The notes under the pieces: generated by a model
Database searches by the model: none
What the model saw: the letters and a program-made list of their open reading frames with translations, nothing else
Told to the model about the DNA's origin: nothing
Source of the DNA: Acidimicrobiia bacterium
GTDB lineage: Bacteria; Actinomycetota; Acidimicrobiia; Spongiisociales; UBA5794
NCBI GenBank assembly: GCA_030618675.1
Contig: JAUXCV010000018.1
Location: 1-13,485 of the forward strand
Reading direction: 5' to 3'
Length of the DNA stretch: 13,485 nucleotides
Position numbers and translations under genes: made by a program
Shown: piece by piece, positions 1-6,596 of the stretch
Position numbering within the stretch: position 1 is the stretch's first letter
How the letters are laid out: each line of letters opens with the position of its first letter

Positions 1-277
1 GACGAACACCTTCGCAGATCTCGATCAGGCTGCGTTCTACGACCGGCTCTCGGTCGCACCGGCACGCATCGGTCAGGTCGATGGGCAGGGGATACTGCCG
101 GAGGTGGGGGGACCGGCGAATCTCGCCGTGTTCGATCCGAACGTGGAGTGGACGCCGTCGACGACGGTCTCCAAGTCTGAGAACAGCCCGTACTTCGGCC
201 TGCCGCTGCGGGGCAAGGTGATCGCCACGGTCTACCGCGGCAGAGTCACTGCTCTCGACGGCGTTCCGGTGAGTTGA
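1..277 (+). CDS. pyrC: Dihydroorotase, C-terminal part (5' end outside window)
   Basis: This is the last 91 codons of a gene that begins upstream; the reading frame starts at base 2 and ends with TGA at 275-277. The product would close carbamoyl aspartate to dihydroorotate in cytoplasmic pyrimidine synthesis. Visible in the fragment is the C-terminal beta-sandwich of the amidohydrolase fold: a 'PANLAVFDPNVEW' strand, then a 'SKSENSPYFG' segment and a closing 'GKVIATVYRGRVTALDG' strand. The pattern W...S...N(S/T)PY...L...V.AT..RG..T..DG is the usual end of type I bacterial PyrC. The metal-binding and catalytic residues lie upstream and cannot be checked. The stop overlaps the likely TTG start of pyrD (TTGA), and pyrD-pyrF follow, which supports a pyr operon. 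A hydantoinase or allantoinase tail is the main alternative, but the neighbours argue for PyrC. Confidence 0.88.
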   Translation, partial: TNTFADLDQAAFYDRLSVAPARIGQVDGQGILPEVGGPANLAVFDPNVEWTPSTTVSKSENSPYFGLPLRGKVIATVYRGRVTALDGVPVS

Positions 278-1206
278 CAACAGTGAGCCGATCGCAGGTG
301 GATCTCGCGGCGACCCTGGGACCCGTGACGTTGCGGAGTCCCATCGTCGCGGCCTCCGGCACCGTGGGTTCGGTGGTCGACTTCGCCGGTGCGGGCGACT
401 TCAGCGTGTACGGCGCCGCTGTTGCCAAGTCGGTGTCCACTGATCCATGGCCGGGACGCGACATGCCCCGTCTGTCGTCCTCAGGGGAGGGGATGCTGAA
501 TGCCATAGGGATCCAGAACCCGGGCATCGAGGAATGGGCGCAACGGATCGGACCACGCATCGGGGACGTTCCCGTTCCGGTGTGGGGATCGACGGTCGGC
601 CACGATGCGGAAGGATTCGCCGAGGTCGCGGCGGGCCTCGAGGGGGCAGGGGTGGCTGCCATCGAAGTGAACCTCTCATGTCCGAATCTCGATGGCGGGC
701 ATCTCTTCGCTCTCGACCCCGACGCATCCGCCGAGGTAGTGAGCGCCGTTCGGTCGGTCACCAGCTTGCCGATCGGGGCGAAGCTCTCGCCGAACGCTGT
801 GGACATCGTTGAGATCGCGGCGTCGGTGAAGGAAGCGGGCGCGGACTGGGTGGTGCTCACCAACACCGTCTGGGGAGCCGGGTTCGACGTGCAGACACGG
901 CGCCCGAAGCTCAGATCGGTTGTCGGGGGTTACTCAGGAGCGCCCATGAAGGCGATCGCGATGCGATGCGTCTGGGAGACTGCTCAGGCACTTCCGGAGT
1001 TTCCGATCCTCGGCTGTGGGGGCGTGCGAACGGGGGACGACGTGGTGGAGTACCTCCTCGCCGGCGCGTCGGCGGTTGCGATCGGCACAGCGCATTTCGC
1101 CGAACCGCGGATCGGCGGACGGATCATCAAGCAACTGGAGAGATACATGGCACGCAACGGAATCAGCAGAGTTGAAGAACTCGTTGGAGCGGCCGAGCCG
1201 TGGTGA
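274..1206 (+). CDS. pyrD: Dihydroorotate dehydrogenase, class 1B-like catalytic subunit
   Basis: The product oxidises dihydroorotate to orotate with bound FMN, the fourth step of pyrimidine synthesis. The 310-residue TIM barrel has the family marks: 'SPIVAASGTVG' near residue 23, 'NAIGIQNPG' at 76-84, 'EVNLSCPN' at 131-138 with the presumed catalytic base Cys136, 'GAKLSPN' at 168-174 with a flavin-contacting Lys170, 'VLTNT' at 194-198, 'GGYSG' at 218-222 and the phosphate-binding 'GCGGVRTGDD' at 247-256. Cys at 136 is the class 1 base (class 2 uses Ser). Similarity to the B. subtilis-type catalytic chain suggests 1B, which normally pairs with the PyrK electron-transfer subunit; pyrK is not in this window. 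The start is uncertain. TTG 274 overlaps the pyrC stop, GTG 283 is possible, and GTG 298 would give the commonest family N-terminus. None has a clear Shine-Dalgarno. Confidence 0.93.
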   Translation: MTTVSRSQVDLAATLGPVTLRSPIVAASGTVGSVVDFAGAGDFSVYGAAVAKSVSTDPWPGRDMPRLSSSGEGMLNAIGIQNPGIEEWAQRIGPRIGDVPVPVWGSTVGHDAEGFAEVAAGLEGAGVAAIEVNLSCPNLDGGHLFALDPDASAEVVSAVRSVTSLPIGAKLSPNAVDIVEIAASVKEAGADWVVLTNTVWGAGFDVQTRRPKLRSVVGGYSGAPMKAIAMRCVWETAQALPEFPILGCGGVRTGDDVVEYLLAGASAVAIGTAHFAEPRIGGRIIKQLERYMARNGISRVEELVGAAEPW

Positions 1207-1907
1207 GGGGAGTCATCGTCGCCCTGGATCTTCCCAGCGCCGAGGCCGCGGTCGCCATGGCCGAAGACGTCGCCGATTACGTCGCCGGTTTCAAGATCGG
1301 CCTGGGGCTGCTCCACGGACCGGGTCCGTTGCTGATCTCCGCGCTGGTCGCTCTTGGCAAGCCCGTCTTCGCGGATGCGAAGCTTCACGACATCCCTTCA
1401 CAGGTAGAGGTGGCAGCCCGACGTCTCGGTGAGCATGGCGCCCGGTGGGTGACGGCGCACGTCGGAGGAGGACAAGACATGCTCGAGGCCGCGGTTCGGG
1501 GACTCCGCTCCGGAGCCGGGGCAGCACCGGCGGGAGTCCTCGGAGTGACGGTGCTGACCTCTCTGGACGGGTCCTCGCTGGCCCGGGTTGGCATCAATCG
1601 GACTCCCGGCGAACTCGTTTCCCGCATGGCGAAGGTCGCAGACGCCTCTGGGTGCGAAGGCGTCGTGACGTCACCGAAGGAATTGATCGTGGTTGCCGAT
1701 GTAGCCCCGAACCTGCTGCGGGTCACACCGGGGATCCGACCGATCGATCGCGACGATGACCAGGCTCGGACCATGACGCCGTCCGAGGCCGTTGAGAGAG
1801 GAGCGGACCTGCTCGTCGTGGGCCGGCCCATCACCGAGGCCGGGGAGCCCCGCCGGGCGGCCGCTGCGATCGCAGATGAGGTCGCAGCCGCTCGTTCCCC
1901 GGGTTGA
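1200..1907 (+). CDS. pyrF: Orotidine 5'-phosphate decarboxylase
   Basis: The product decarboxylates OMP to UMP, the last step of UMP synthesis. The 235-residue protein is the short bacterial type 1 enzyme. 'VALD' with substrate-binding Asp10 and 'FKIG' with Lys32 come first. The catalytic Asp-x-Lys-x-x-Asp triad follows in 'FADAKLHDIP' (Asp59, Lys61, Asp64). Later come 'GVTVLTSLD' at 115-123, 'VTPGIRP' at 175-181 and the phosphate-gripper 'VVGRPIT' at 206-212. It starts on GTG (1200, with a second GTG directly after), overlapping the end of pyrD by 7 bp. A GGAG at 1186-1189 is a possible Shine-Dalgarno, spaced 10 nt away. Overlap with pyrD and partial pyrC upstream indicates a coupled pyr transcript. 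All key residues are present, so it should be active. Confidence 0.97.
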   Translation: MVRGVIVALDLPSAEAAVAMAEDVADYVAGFKIGLGLLHGPGPLLISALVALGKPVFADAKLHDIPSQVEVAARRLGEHGARWVTAHVGGGQDMLEAAVRGLRSGAGAAPAGVLGVTVLTSLDGSSLARVGINRTPGELVSRMAKVADASGCEGVVTSPKELIVVADVAPNLLRVTPGIRPIDRDDDQARTMTPSEAVERGADLLVVGRPITEAGEPRRAAAAIADEVAAARSPG

Positions 1908-1913
1908 TAGAGT
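1908..1913 (+). promoter_or_regulatory. Putative leaderless -10 box of mihF (TAGAGT)
   Basis: TAGAGT lies directly after the pyrF stop and ends 6 nt before the mihF ATG. No Shine-Dalgarno is visible between the genes, and the spacing would put +1 at or next to the A of ATG. No convincing -35 hexamer is seen. The inference rests on the same arrangement recurring before def and rpe; read-through from pyrF is the alternative. Confidence 0.3.
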
Positions 1914-1919
1914 TCCCTG

Positions 1920-2243
1920 ATGGCATCCACCAACAACCTCCCGCCGATGAGCGAAGAACAGAGAGCCCTGGCTCTCGAGAAAGCCGGGGCAGCCCGGCGT
2001 AAGCGCGCCGAGATCAAGGCGTTACTCAAGACCGGATCGCTGACTCTCGCTGAGGTGTTCGAACAGGCGGAGACCGACGACATCGTTGCCGGCACCAAGG
2101 TGTACCCGCTCCTCGCTTCGATGCCTCACACGGGAAAGATCAAGGCGAAGCGCCTCATGGAGGATGTGGGTATCGCTGAGAATCGCAAGATCCGCGGGCT
2201 TGGTTCGCGCCAGCGCGAAGACCTCCTCAAGTCGTTTGCCTGA
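1920..2243 (+). CDS. mihF: Actinobacterial integration host factor (mIHF)
   Basis: This is a 107-residue basic, nucleoid-associated DNA-binding protein of the actinobacterial IHF family, unrelated in sequence to the HU/IHF alpha-beta fold. In mycobacteria and streptomycetes it bends or compacts DNA and aids phage integration and chromosome organisation. The N-terminal helix region 'LPPMSEEQRALALEKAGAAR' (7-26) is followed by an Arg/Lys-rich helix (26-37). The C-terminal half carries the helix-two-turn-helix DNA-binding part: 'MPHTGKIKAKRLMEDVGI' (68-85) and 'RKIRGLGSRQREDLL' (89-103), the most conserved block of the family. Position between pyrF and gmk is the family's standard location. It starts on ATG 12 nt after the pyrF stop, with no Shine-Dalgarno. 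Its presence is the best single taxonomic marker in the window. Confidence 0.96.
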   Translation: MASTNNLPPMSEEQRALALEKAGAARRKRAEIKALLKTGSLTLAEVFEQAETDDIVAGTKVYPLLASMPHTGKIKAKRLMEDVGIAENRKIRGLGSRQREDLLKSFA

Positions 2244-2862
2244 GGGCAAGCTCCTGGTTGTTTCCGGCCCTTCCGGGGTCGGCAAGTCGAGCGTGATCGA
2301 CGCCGTCCTCGAGCGGACCGGTGCCCGCTTCTCGGTCTCTGCAACCACACGGGCGCCCCGATCGGGAGAGATCGACGGGCGGGACTACCGATTCGTGGAC
2401 GAGGATACGTTCTCAGACCTCGTCCGATCCGGCGGGATGCTGGAGTGGGCCGAGTACGGCGGATACCGCTACGGAACACCGAGAGCACCGGTTCTCGACC
2501 TGCTCGATCGCGGGGTCCACGTCGTTCTCGATATCGAGAACGATGGCGCCCACCAGGTCAAACAGGCATATCCGATGGCAGTGCTCGTGTTCCTCATGCC
2601 GCCGTCGCGCGACGAACTCGAGCGGAGGCTGCGGAGCAGGGGCGACACGACGGACCACGACATCGAGCGGCGTCTGGGGGTCGCCGACGAGCAGATCCTC
2701 GATGCCCGCGGGTACTACGACTATCTAGTGGTGAACGGCGAATTGGAGACCGCGATCTCTCAGGTTGTCTCTATACTCCAAGGACCGGCCACCTCGGACG
2801 AGGATTCGGACGCGTTCCGAACGGCCGGGGATGCTTCAACAACCAGGAGTGACACCGAATGA
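2236..2862 (+). CDS. gmk: Guanylate kinase
   Basis: The product phosphorylates GMP and dGMP to the diphosphates using ATP. The 208-residue protein shows the P-loop 'GPSGVGKSS' (11-19), the GMP-binding signature 'SATTRAPRSGEIDGRDYRF' (35-53), 'LDIENDGAHQV' (98-108) and the lid-type Arg-rich segment 'RRLRSRGDT' (130-138). Conserved 'YDYLVVN' (161-167) precedes a roughly 30-residue acidic, Ser/Thr-rich tail that I do not recognise. The start is inferred. The frame stays open far upstream inside mihF, but TTG 2236 gives the usual short run before the P-loop and overlaps the end of mihF by 8 nt. No other start codon lies between it and the P-loop except an unlikely CTG. No strong Shine-Dalgarno is visible, so translation is probably coupled to mihF. 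Confidence 0.95.
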   Translation: MPEGKLLVVSGPSGVGKSSVIDAVLERTGARFSVSATTRAPRSGEIDGRDYRFVDEDTFSDLVRSGGMLEWAEYGGYRYGTPRAPVLDLLDRGVHVVLDIENDGAHQVKQAYPMAVLVFLMPPSRDELERRLRSRGDTTDHDIERRLGVADEQILDARGYYDYLVVNGELETAISQVVSILQGPATSDEDSDAFRTAGDASTTRSDTE

Positions 2863-3092
2863 TGACCGAGCCGCCGATTGGCGCCGTTGTCGAGAAGACG
2901 CAGTCCCGTTTCGGACTCGTCGTGCTCTCGGCTCGCCGCGCACGGCAGATCAACGCCTACTTCAACCAACTCGGCGAAGGACTCGGCGGCTACATACCGC
3001 CCCAGGTCCACAGCCTCTCCCGTAAGCCGCTCTCGATCGCGCTCGAAGAGATCTTTGAAGACAAGGTCGTCGTCGCTCCCATCGAGGAGTAG
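2859..3092 (+). CDS. rpoZ: DNA-directed RNA polymerase omega subunit
   Basis: This is the small subunit that wraps the C-terminal tail of beta-prime and helps RNA polymerase assembly. At 77 residues it is a normal short omega. The conserved block runs 'SRFGLVVLSARRARQINAY' (16-34), 'QLGEGLGGYIPPQV' (37-50) and 'RKPLSIALEEI' (55-65). The ATG overlaps the gmk stop (ATGA), and AGGAG at 2845-2849 is spaced 9 nt from it; a second ATG follows immediately at 2862. The gmk-rpoZ pair is conserved widely in bacteria. In organisms with stringent control ppGpp acts on both products in some lineages, but nothing here shows that. Confidence 0.96.
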   Translation: MMTEPPIGAVVEKTQSRFGLVVLSARRARQINAYFNQLGEGLGGYIPPQVHSLSRKPLSIALEEIFEDKVVVAPIEE

Positions 3093-3095
3093 GCG

Positions 3096-4292
3096 GTGCT
3101 CGCCGGGCGACGCGTCGTGCTCGGTGTAACCGGTGGGGTTGCCGCTTACAAGGCCGCGTACCTCGCCCGCCGACTGATGGAACGCGGCGCGGCGGTTCGC
3201 GTCGTGATGACCGAATCGGCTACCGAGTTCCTTGGACCCCATACACTCGCTGCGATCACAGGAACACGGCCGGTCGTTGACCTGTTCGACGCCGACGACG
3301 TGAGTCCGCACACGACGCTCGGCCGATGGGCCGACGCCGTCGTAATAGCTCCAGCGACAGCGGCCACGCTCGCACGCATAGCGAACGGCCTCGCAGAGGA
3401 TGCCGTCTCAGCGACCGTGCTCGCCACAACGGCACCCGTGGTGATCGCCCCCGCGATGCACACAGAGATGTGGCAACACCCGGCGACCGTCGCGAACGTC
3501 GAGAAGCTGGAATCGTTCGGATATCACATCGTGCAACCCGAGTCGGGAGCGCTCGCGGCCGGTGACGTCGGCATCGGGCGCCTCGCCGATCCCGACCTCA
3601 TCGCCGGCGCCGTCGCCGGTGTCCTTCCGGGTGGCCCGCTGATCGGCGTGGAGGTTCTGATCACCGCAGGCGGGACGAGAGAACCGATCGATCACGTTCG
3701 CTACCTCGGGAATCATTCATCCGGGAAGATGGGAAATGCCATCGCTGCGGAGGCCGCCCGTCGGGGGGCCCACGTAACGCTCATCACTGCGGGACCCGGC
3801 ATCGATCATCCCCGTGTCACAGTGGTACCGGTCGAGACCGCCGCGGACATGGCTGAAGCCGCGTGGTCGGCCGCAGTAGACGCCGATGTTGCCGTGATGG
3901 CAGCCGCCGTAGCGGACTTCCGGCCGGCGAATGCGGTGGATGGAAAACTGCGACGCAGCGACGGCCCGCCCACCATCGACCTGGAACCGACACCCGACGT
4001 GCTCGCCGGCATCGCCGAGATGGAGGATCGCCCGTTCCTCGTCGGTTTCGCAGCAGAAACCGGTGCTCTCGACGAGGCGATCGCCAAAGCCCGCCGCAAG
4101 GGCGTCGATTTGCTGGTTGCCAACGACGTCACAGCGCCCGGTTCGGGATTCGGCACGGAGACCAACCAGGTGACGGTCGTTCTCCCGGATGGTTCGACCG
4201 ATCCATGGAGCCTGATGCCCAAGTCCGAAGTCGCGGAACGGCTCTGGGATCGGATTGCCGAACTGCGCAAGCGTGAAGGAACCTCAAACTGA
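3096..4292 (+). CDS. coaBC: Bifunctional CoaBC: phosphopantothenoylcysteine decarboxylase / phosphopantothenate-cysteine ligase
   Basis: The product makes 4'-phosphopantetheine in coenzyme A synthesis: CoaB joins cysteine to phosphopantothenate, then the FMN-dependent CoaC domain decarboxylates it. CoaC (about 1-180) shows 'GVTGGVAAYKA' (10-20), catalytic His72 in 'SPHTTLGRWAD', 'APATAATLARIANGLAEDAV' (85-104) and 'PAMHTEMW' (119-126). In E. coli this last motif is PxMNxxMW; the His form is one I recall from mycobacteria. The position of the E. coli catalytic Cys158 is Ala155 here ('GALAAGDVGIGR'). CoaB (about 185-398) shows 'GGTREPIDHVRYLGNHSSGKMG' landmarks at 192-213 including Asn206, 'AAAVADFRP' (269-277), Lys284 and 'LVANDV' (340-345). 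The GTG start has GAGGAG at 3084-3089, spaced 6 nt, three bases after the rpoZ stop. Fused domains and full length indicate a working gene, with the Cys question open. Confidence 0.96.
   Translation: MLAGRRVVLGVTGGVAAYKAAYLARRLMERGAAVRVVMTESATEFLGPHTLAAITGTRPVVDLFDADDVSPHTTLGRWADAVVIAPATAATLARIANGLAEDAVSATVLATTAPVVIAPAMHTEMWQHPATVANVEKLESFGYHIVQPESGALAAGDVGIGRLADPDLIAGAVAGVLPGGPLIGVEVLITAGGTREPIDHVRYLGNHSSGKMGNAIAAEAARRGAHVTLITAGPGIDHPRVTVVPVETAADMAEAAWSAAVDADVAVMAAAVADFRPANAVDGKLRRSDGPPTIDLEPTPDVLAGIAEMEDRPFLVGFAAETGALDEAIAKARRKGVDLLVANDVTAPGSGFGTETNQVTVVLPDGSTDPWSLMPKSEVAERLWDRIAELRKREGTSN
4276..4280 (+). promoter_or_regulatory. Shine-Dalgarno AAGGA that decides the priA start
   Basis: AAGGA lies inside the last codons of coaBC and is 8 nt upstream of CTG 4289. 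In the priA frame there is a stop at 4274-4276 and no ATG, GTG or TTG until 4397, so this site points to CTG as the initiator. Confidence 0.6.
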
Positions 4293-6046
4293 CGCGGATC
4301 GCACAGGTCGTTCCCGACGTTCCGTCGTTCGCCGTCGATGACGGTTTCGCGTACGAGATTCCGGAGGCGCTGCCGGAGATCAGCGTTGGTGACATCGTGC
4401 GGGTCCCACTCGGCGGCCGGAAGGTCCGCGGATACGTGACCGACGTCACCGACGGCACGCCCGAGCGTTCGCTCCGACCGGTCGCCGCCCGGTCGGGAAA
4501 GCGTGGGGTCTTCGATGAGGTCATGCTTCGTTCGCTGCGGTGGGCCGCCACGCACTACGTTGCCCCGCTGTCGACCGTTCTCGCCCGGTGCGCTCCTCCG
4601 AACCTTCCACGCAGGAAGCCCCGCGTCAACCAAAACACCGTCGGTGAAGCCCCCGGGATACTGGCCGAGTGGGGAGAACGCCAGGCCGACGGTCGCCGAT
4701 CTCGCCCCGCCTATCTGCTCACGGGCGATCCGCTGCCGGCTGTGATGTCCGCTATCGCACCTGTTCTCCAGGGTGGTAGGAATGTCATGGTGACGGCGCC
4801 GACCGTCGTCGAAGCACACGCCGCCGCGGACAGGTTGCGCCTGGTGTTCGGCGATCGTGTCCTGTTGGCGACGAGCGAAGAATCCCCGGCTTCTCGAACA
4901 ACGGCATGGAGCCAGATCGCGTCGGGCACAGGGTCGATCGTGGTCGGAACCCGCGAGGTAGCGTTCTGGGGCGTGGATGATCTCGGCCTCGCCGTCGTCC
5001 TCGACGAAGGACGGAGGGGGTACAAATCTCCGCAGACACCGACCTTCCACGTGCGGGACGTGCTTAGGAAGCGTTCGACCATCGAGCGCTTCTCCCTGCT
5101 GCTCACGGGTCCCGTCCCAACGTCGGAGGCGCTCTCCGGTGGCGTTGAGATCATCGACCCCGCCGGCCGGGTGTGGCCGTTGGCAGAAGTCGTCGATCGC
5201 TCTGAGGACGGGAGAGGCTCAGGGTCAGTGGGGGAGCGCGCTCGCAGCGCTATCGCCGCACTCGGAGATGCTGCGACAGTGTTCGTGCTCGTGCCCAGGA
5301 GGGGCGGCACGTTCCGTTGCTCCCGATGCCGCGAACTGAGAAGATGCCCGGACTGCGATGCCATGCTCGAACGAACCGGTACGTGTGCTCGGTGTGGTCG
5401 TTCGTTTCCGAAGTGCCTCGCCTGTGGCGGAGCACGCTTCGAGGCCCTCGGAGGGGGAGTGTCTCGTATCGCCGACGATCTCGGCCGGATCTTCGGGAAC
5501 AACGTGGGCCCGGTGGGTTCGGATCGTCGAATCGTTGTGGGAACGGAGCGGGATCTCGTGGGTTTGTCCCCGGTGGATCTCGTCGTCGTGATCGATCCCG
5601 ATGCCGGGATCCTCGCGCCGAACTATCGAGCCGACGAAGACGCTCTGCGACTCCTGGCACGCGCCGTGCTGGCGGCCCGGCCGGGTCGCGGTCGTCGTGC
5701 CCTCGTACAGACGTCGCTCCCGGACCACCCGGTGATGTGCGCGCTCCGCAGCGGCGACCCGATCGCGTTCATGACGGAAACCCTGAACAGACGGGAGGGA
5801 AGCGGTTTCCCGCCTGTCGGTGATCTCATCGCGCTCGAGACCGACGCAACCGACGCGGGCCCGACCCTCGCAGAAGCCGTGGGCGACGAGTCACTGCTGG
5901 GTCCGGCGAGGGAAGGAGACCGCGATCGCTGGCTCATCCAGGGCCGAGACCTGTCGACGGTGCGCCTCAGGCTTCGATCAGCGGTGCAACATCTGAGAGA
6001 CGGCGGTGCGAGGGTGCGTGTCGATGTCGATCCGGTGGACCTGTGA
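4289..6046 (+). CDS. priA: PriA-like primosomal protein N', helicase motifs degenerate
   Basis: The product is homologous to the replication-restart protein PriA, which recognises stalled forks and loads the replisome. I start it at CTG 4289 (585 residues). The first 36 residues, 'TRIAQVVPDVPSF...FAYEIPEAL...VGDIVRVPL', are the conserved 3'-DNA-binding N-terminus and would be lost if the first standard start, GTG 4397, were used. The CTG overlaps the coaBC stop (CTGA). In the helicase core the Walker A is absent: residues 142-151 read 'YLLTGDPLPA' where GSGKT is expected. The DEAH box reads 'DEGR' (239-242), and 'LLTGPVPTSEAL' replaces the usual GSATPS motif. 'VGTREVAF' (219-226) is kept. The zinc region has all eight cysteines in four CxxC pairs (344/347, 353/356, 366/369, 376/379). 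Actinobacterial PriA proteins are known to lack detectable helicase motifs, so a structural role in fork recognition without ATPase is the likely reading. Confidence 0.88.
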   Translation: MTRIAQVVPDVPSFAVDDGFAYEIPEALPEISVGDIVRVPLGGRKVRGYVTDVTDGTPERSLRPVAARSGKRGVFDEVMLRSLRWAATHYVAPLSTVLARCAPPNLPRRKPRVNQNTVGEAPGILAEWGERQADGRRSRPAYLLTGDPLPAVMSAIAPVLQGGRNVMVTAPTVVEAHAAADRLRLVFGDRVLLATSEESPASRTTAWSQIASGTGSIVVGTREVAFWGVDDLGLAVVLDEGRRGYKSPQTPTFHVRDVLRKRSTIERFSLLLTGPVPTSEALSGGVEIIDPAGRVWPLAEVVDRSEDGRGSGSVGERARSAIAALGDAATVFVLVPRRGGTFRCSRCRELRRCPDCDAMLERTGTCARCGRSFPKCLACGGARFEALGGGVSRIADDLGRIFGNNVGPVGSDRRIVVGTERDLVGLSPVDLVVVIDPDAGILAPNYRADEDALRLLARAVLAARPGRGRRALVQTSLPDHPVMCALRSGDPIAFMTETLNRREGSGFPPVGDLIALETDATDAGPTLAEAVGDESLLGPAREGDRDRWLIQGRDLSTVRLRLRSAVQHLRDGGARVRVDVDPVDL

Positions 6047-6081
6047 TCGTGTTGCATCTGGTCTCCACGCAGCCGAACCGG

Positions 6082-6087
6082 TAGCCT
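6082..6087 (+). promoter_or_regulatory. Putative leaderless -10 box of def (TAGCCT)
   Basis: TAGCCT ends 8 nt before the def ATG, with no Shine-Dalgarno in the 49-nt gap after priA. It sits inside an imperfect inverted repeat whose outer arms are ACGCAG (6067-6072) and CTGCGT (6086-6091). The repeat could be an operator or chance; there is no T-run for a terminator. No clear -35 box is seen. Confidence 0.3.
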
Positions 6088-6095
6088 GCGTCCTC

Positions 6096-6596
6096 ATGCC
6101 GATCTACCCCATCCGCGTTTTCCCCGACCCGGTGCTGCGCCTGCCGACGAGGCCGGTCACGGAATTCGGGTCCAGCCTTGCCCGGCTGGTCGAAGATATG
6201 CTGGAGACGATGTACGAAGCTCCCGGCGTCGGTCTCGCCGGACCGCAAGTCGGTATCTCTAAGCAGGTCTTTGTCGCGGACATCGGGGATGGTCCTTTCG
6301 TGATGGTGAATCCCGAGATCGTCGAGACGTCGGGCAAGTGGAAGTTCGAGGAAGGATGTCTGTCGGTGCCGGGACGCTGGTGGGAGTTCAATCGCCCGGC
6401 GTTCGCCCGAGCGCGCGGACTCGATATCGATGGCAAGCCGATCGAGTACGCGGGGGATGAGTTGATGGGGCGCTTGCTTCAGCACGAGATCGACCACCTG
6501 CACGGCATGCTCCTCCTCGAGCGACTTCCGAGGCGCCTCCGGAAGGAAGCGCTCAGCGATCTTCGCAGCGCGCCCTCGATTGGAGGATCCTTATGA
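6096..6596 (+). CDS. def: Peptide deformylase
   Basis: The product removes the formyl group from the N-terminal Met of nascent proteins at the ribosome, using a bound divalent metal. All three family motifs are present in the 166 residues: motif I 'GVGLAGPQ' (44-51, with Gly49 where Ala is usual, and Gln51), motif II 'EEGCLSVPG' (85-93, metal ligand Cys88) and motif III 'QHEIDHLHG' (129-137, ligands His130 and His134, catalytic Glu131). ATG 6096 gives the usual 'YPIRVFPDPVLR' N-terminus; in-frame codons upstream are in the intergenic gap or priA. The TGA overlaps the fmt ATG. Pairing of def with fmt is the standard arrangement, since Fmt adds the formyl group that Def removes. Confidence 0.97.
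   Translation: MPIYPIRVFPDPVLRLPTRPVTEFGSSLARLVEDMLETMYEAPGVGLAGPQVGISKQVFVADIGDGPFVMVNPEIVETSGKWKFEEGCLSVPGRWWEFNRPAFARARGLDIDGKPIEYAGDELMGRLLQHEIDHLHGMLLLERLPRRLRKEALSDLRSAPSIGGSL

Noticed and set aside
274..279. Perfect -35 consensus TTGACA at the pyrC/pyrD junction
   Set aside because: No -10-like hexamer lies 16-19 bp downstream, and the bases are explained by the TTGA stop/start overlap and the next codon of pyrD.
2086..2235. Longer gmk beginning at an upstream ATG
   Set aside because: The extra 50 residues are the shifted frame of mihF and do not resemble any Gmk N-terminus.
3806..5050. 414-codon open frame on the minus strand
   Set aside because: It is antisense to coaBC and priA, whose coding is certain; its translation is Arg/Pro/Ser-rich with no family resemblance, as expected for a mirror frame in GC-rich DNA.
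6067..6091. Hairpin after priA as an intrinsic terminator
   Set aside because: The stem is only 6 bp on its outer arms, overlaps the likely def promoter and lacks a following T-run.
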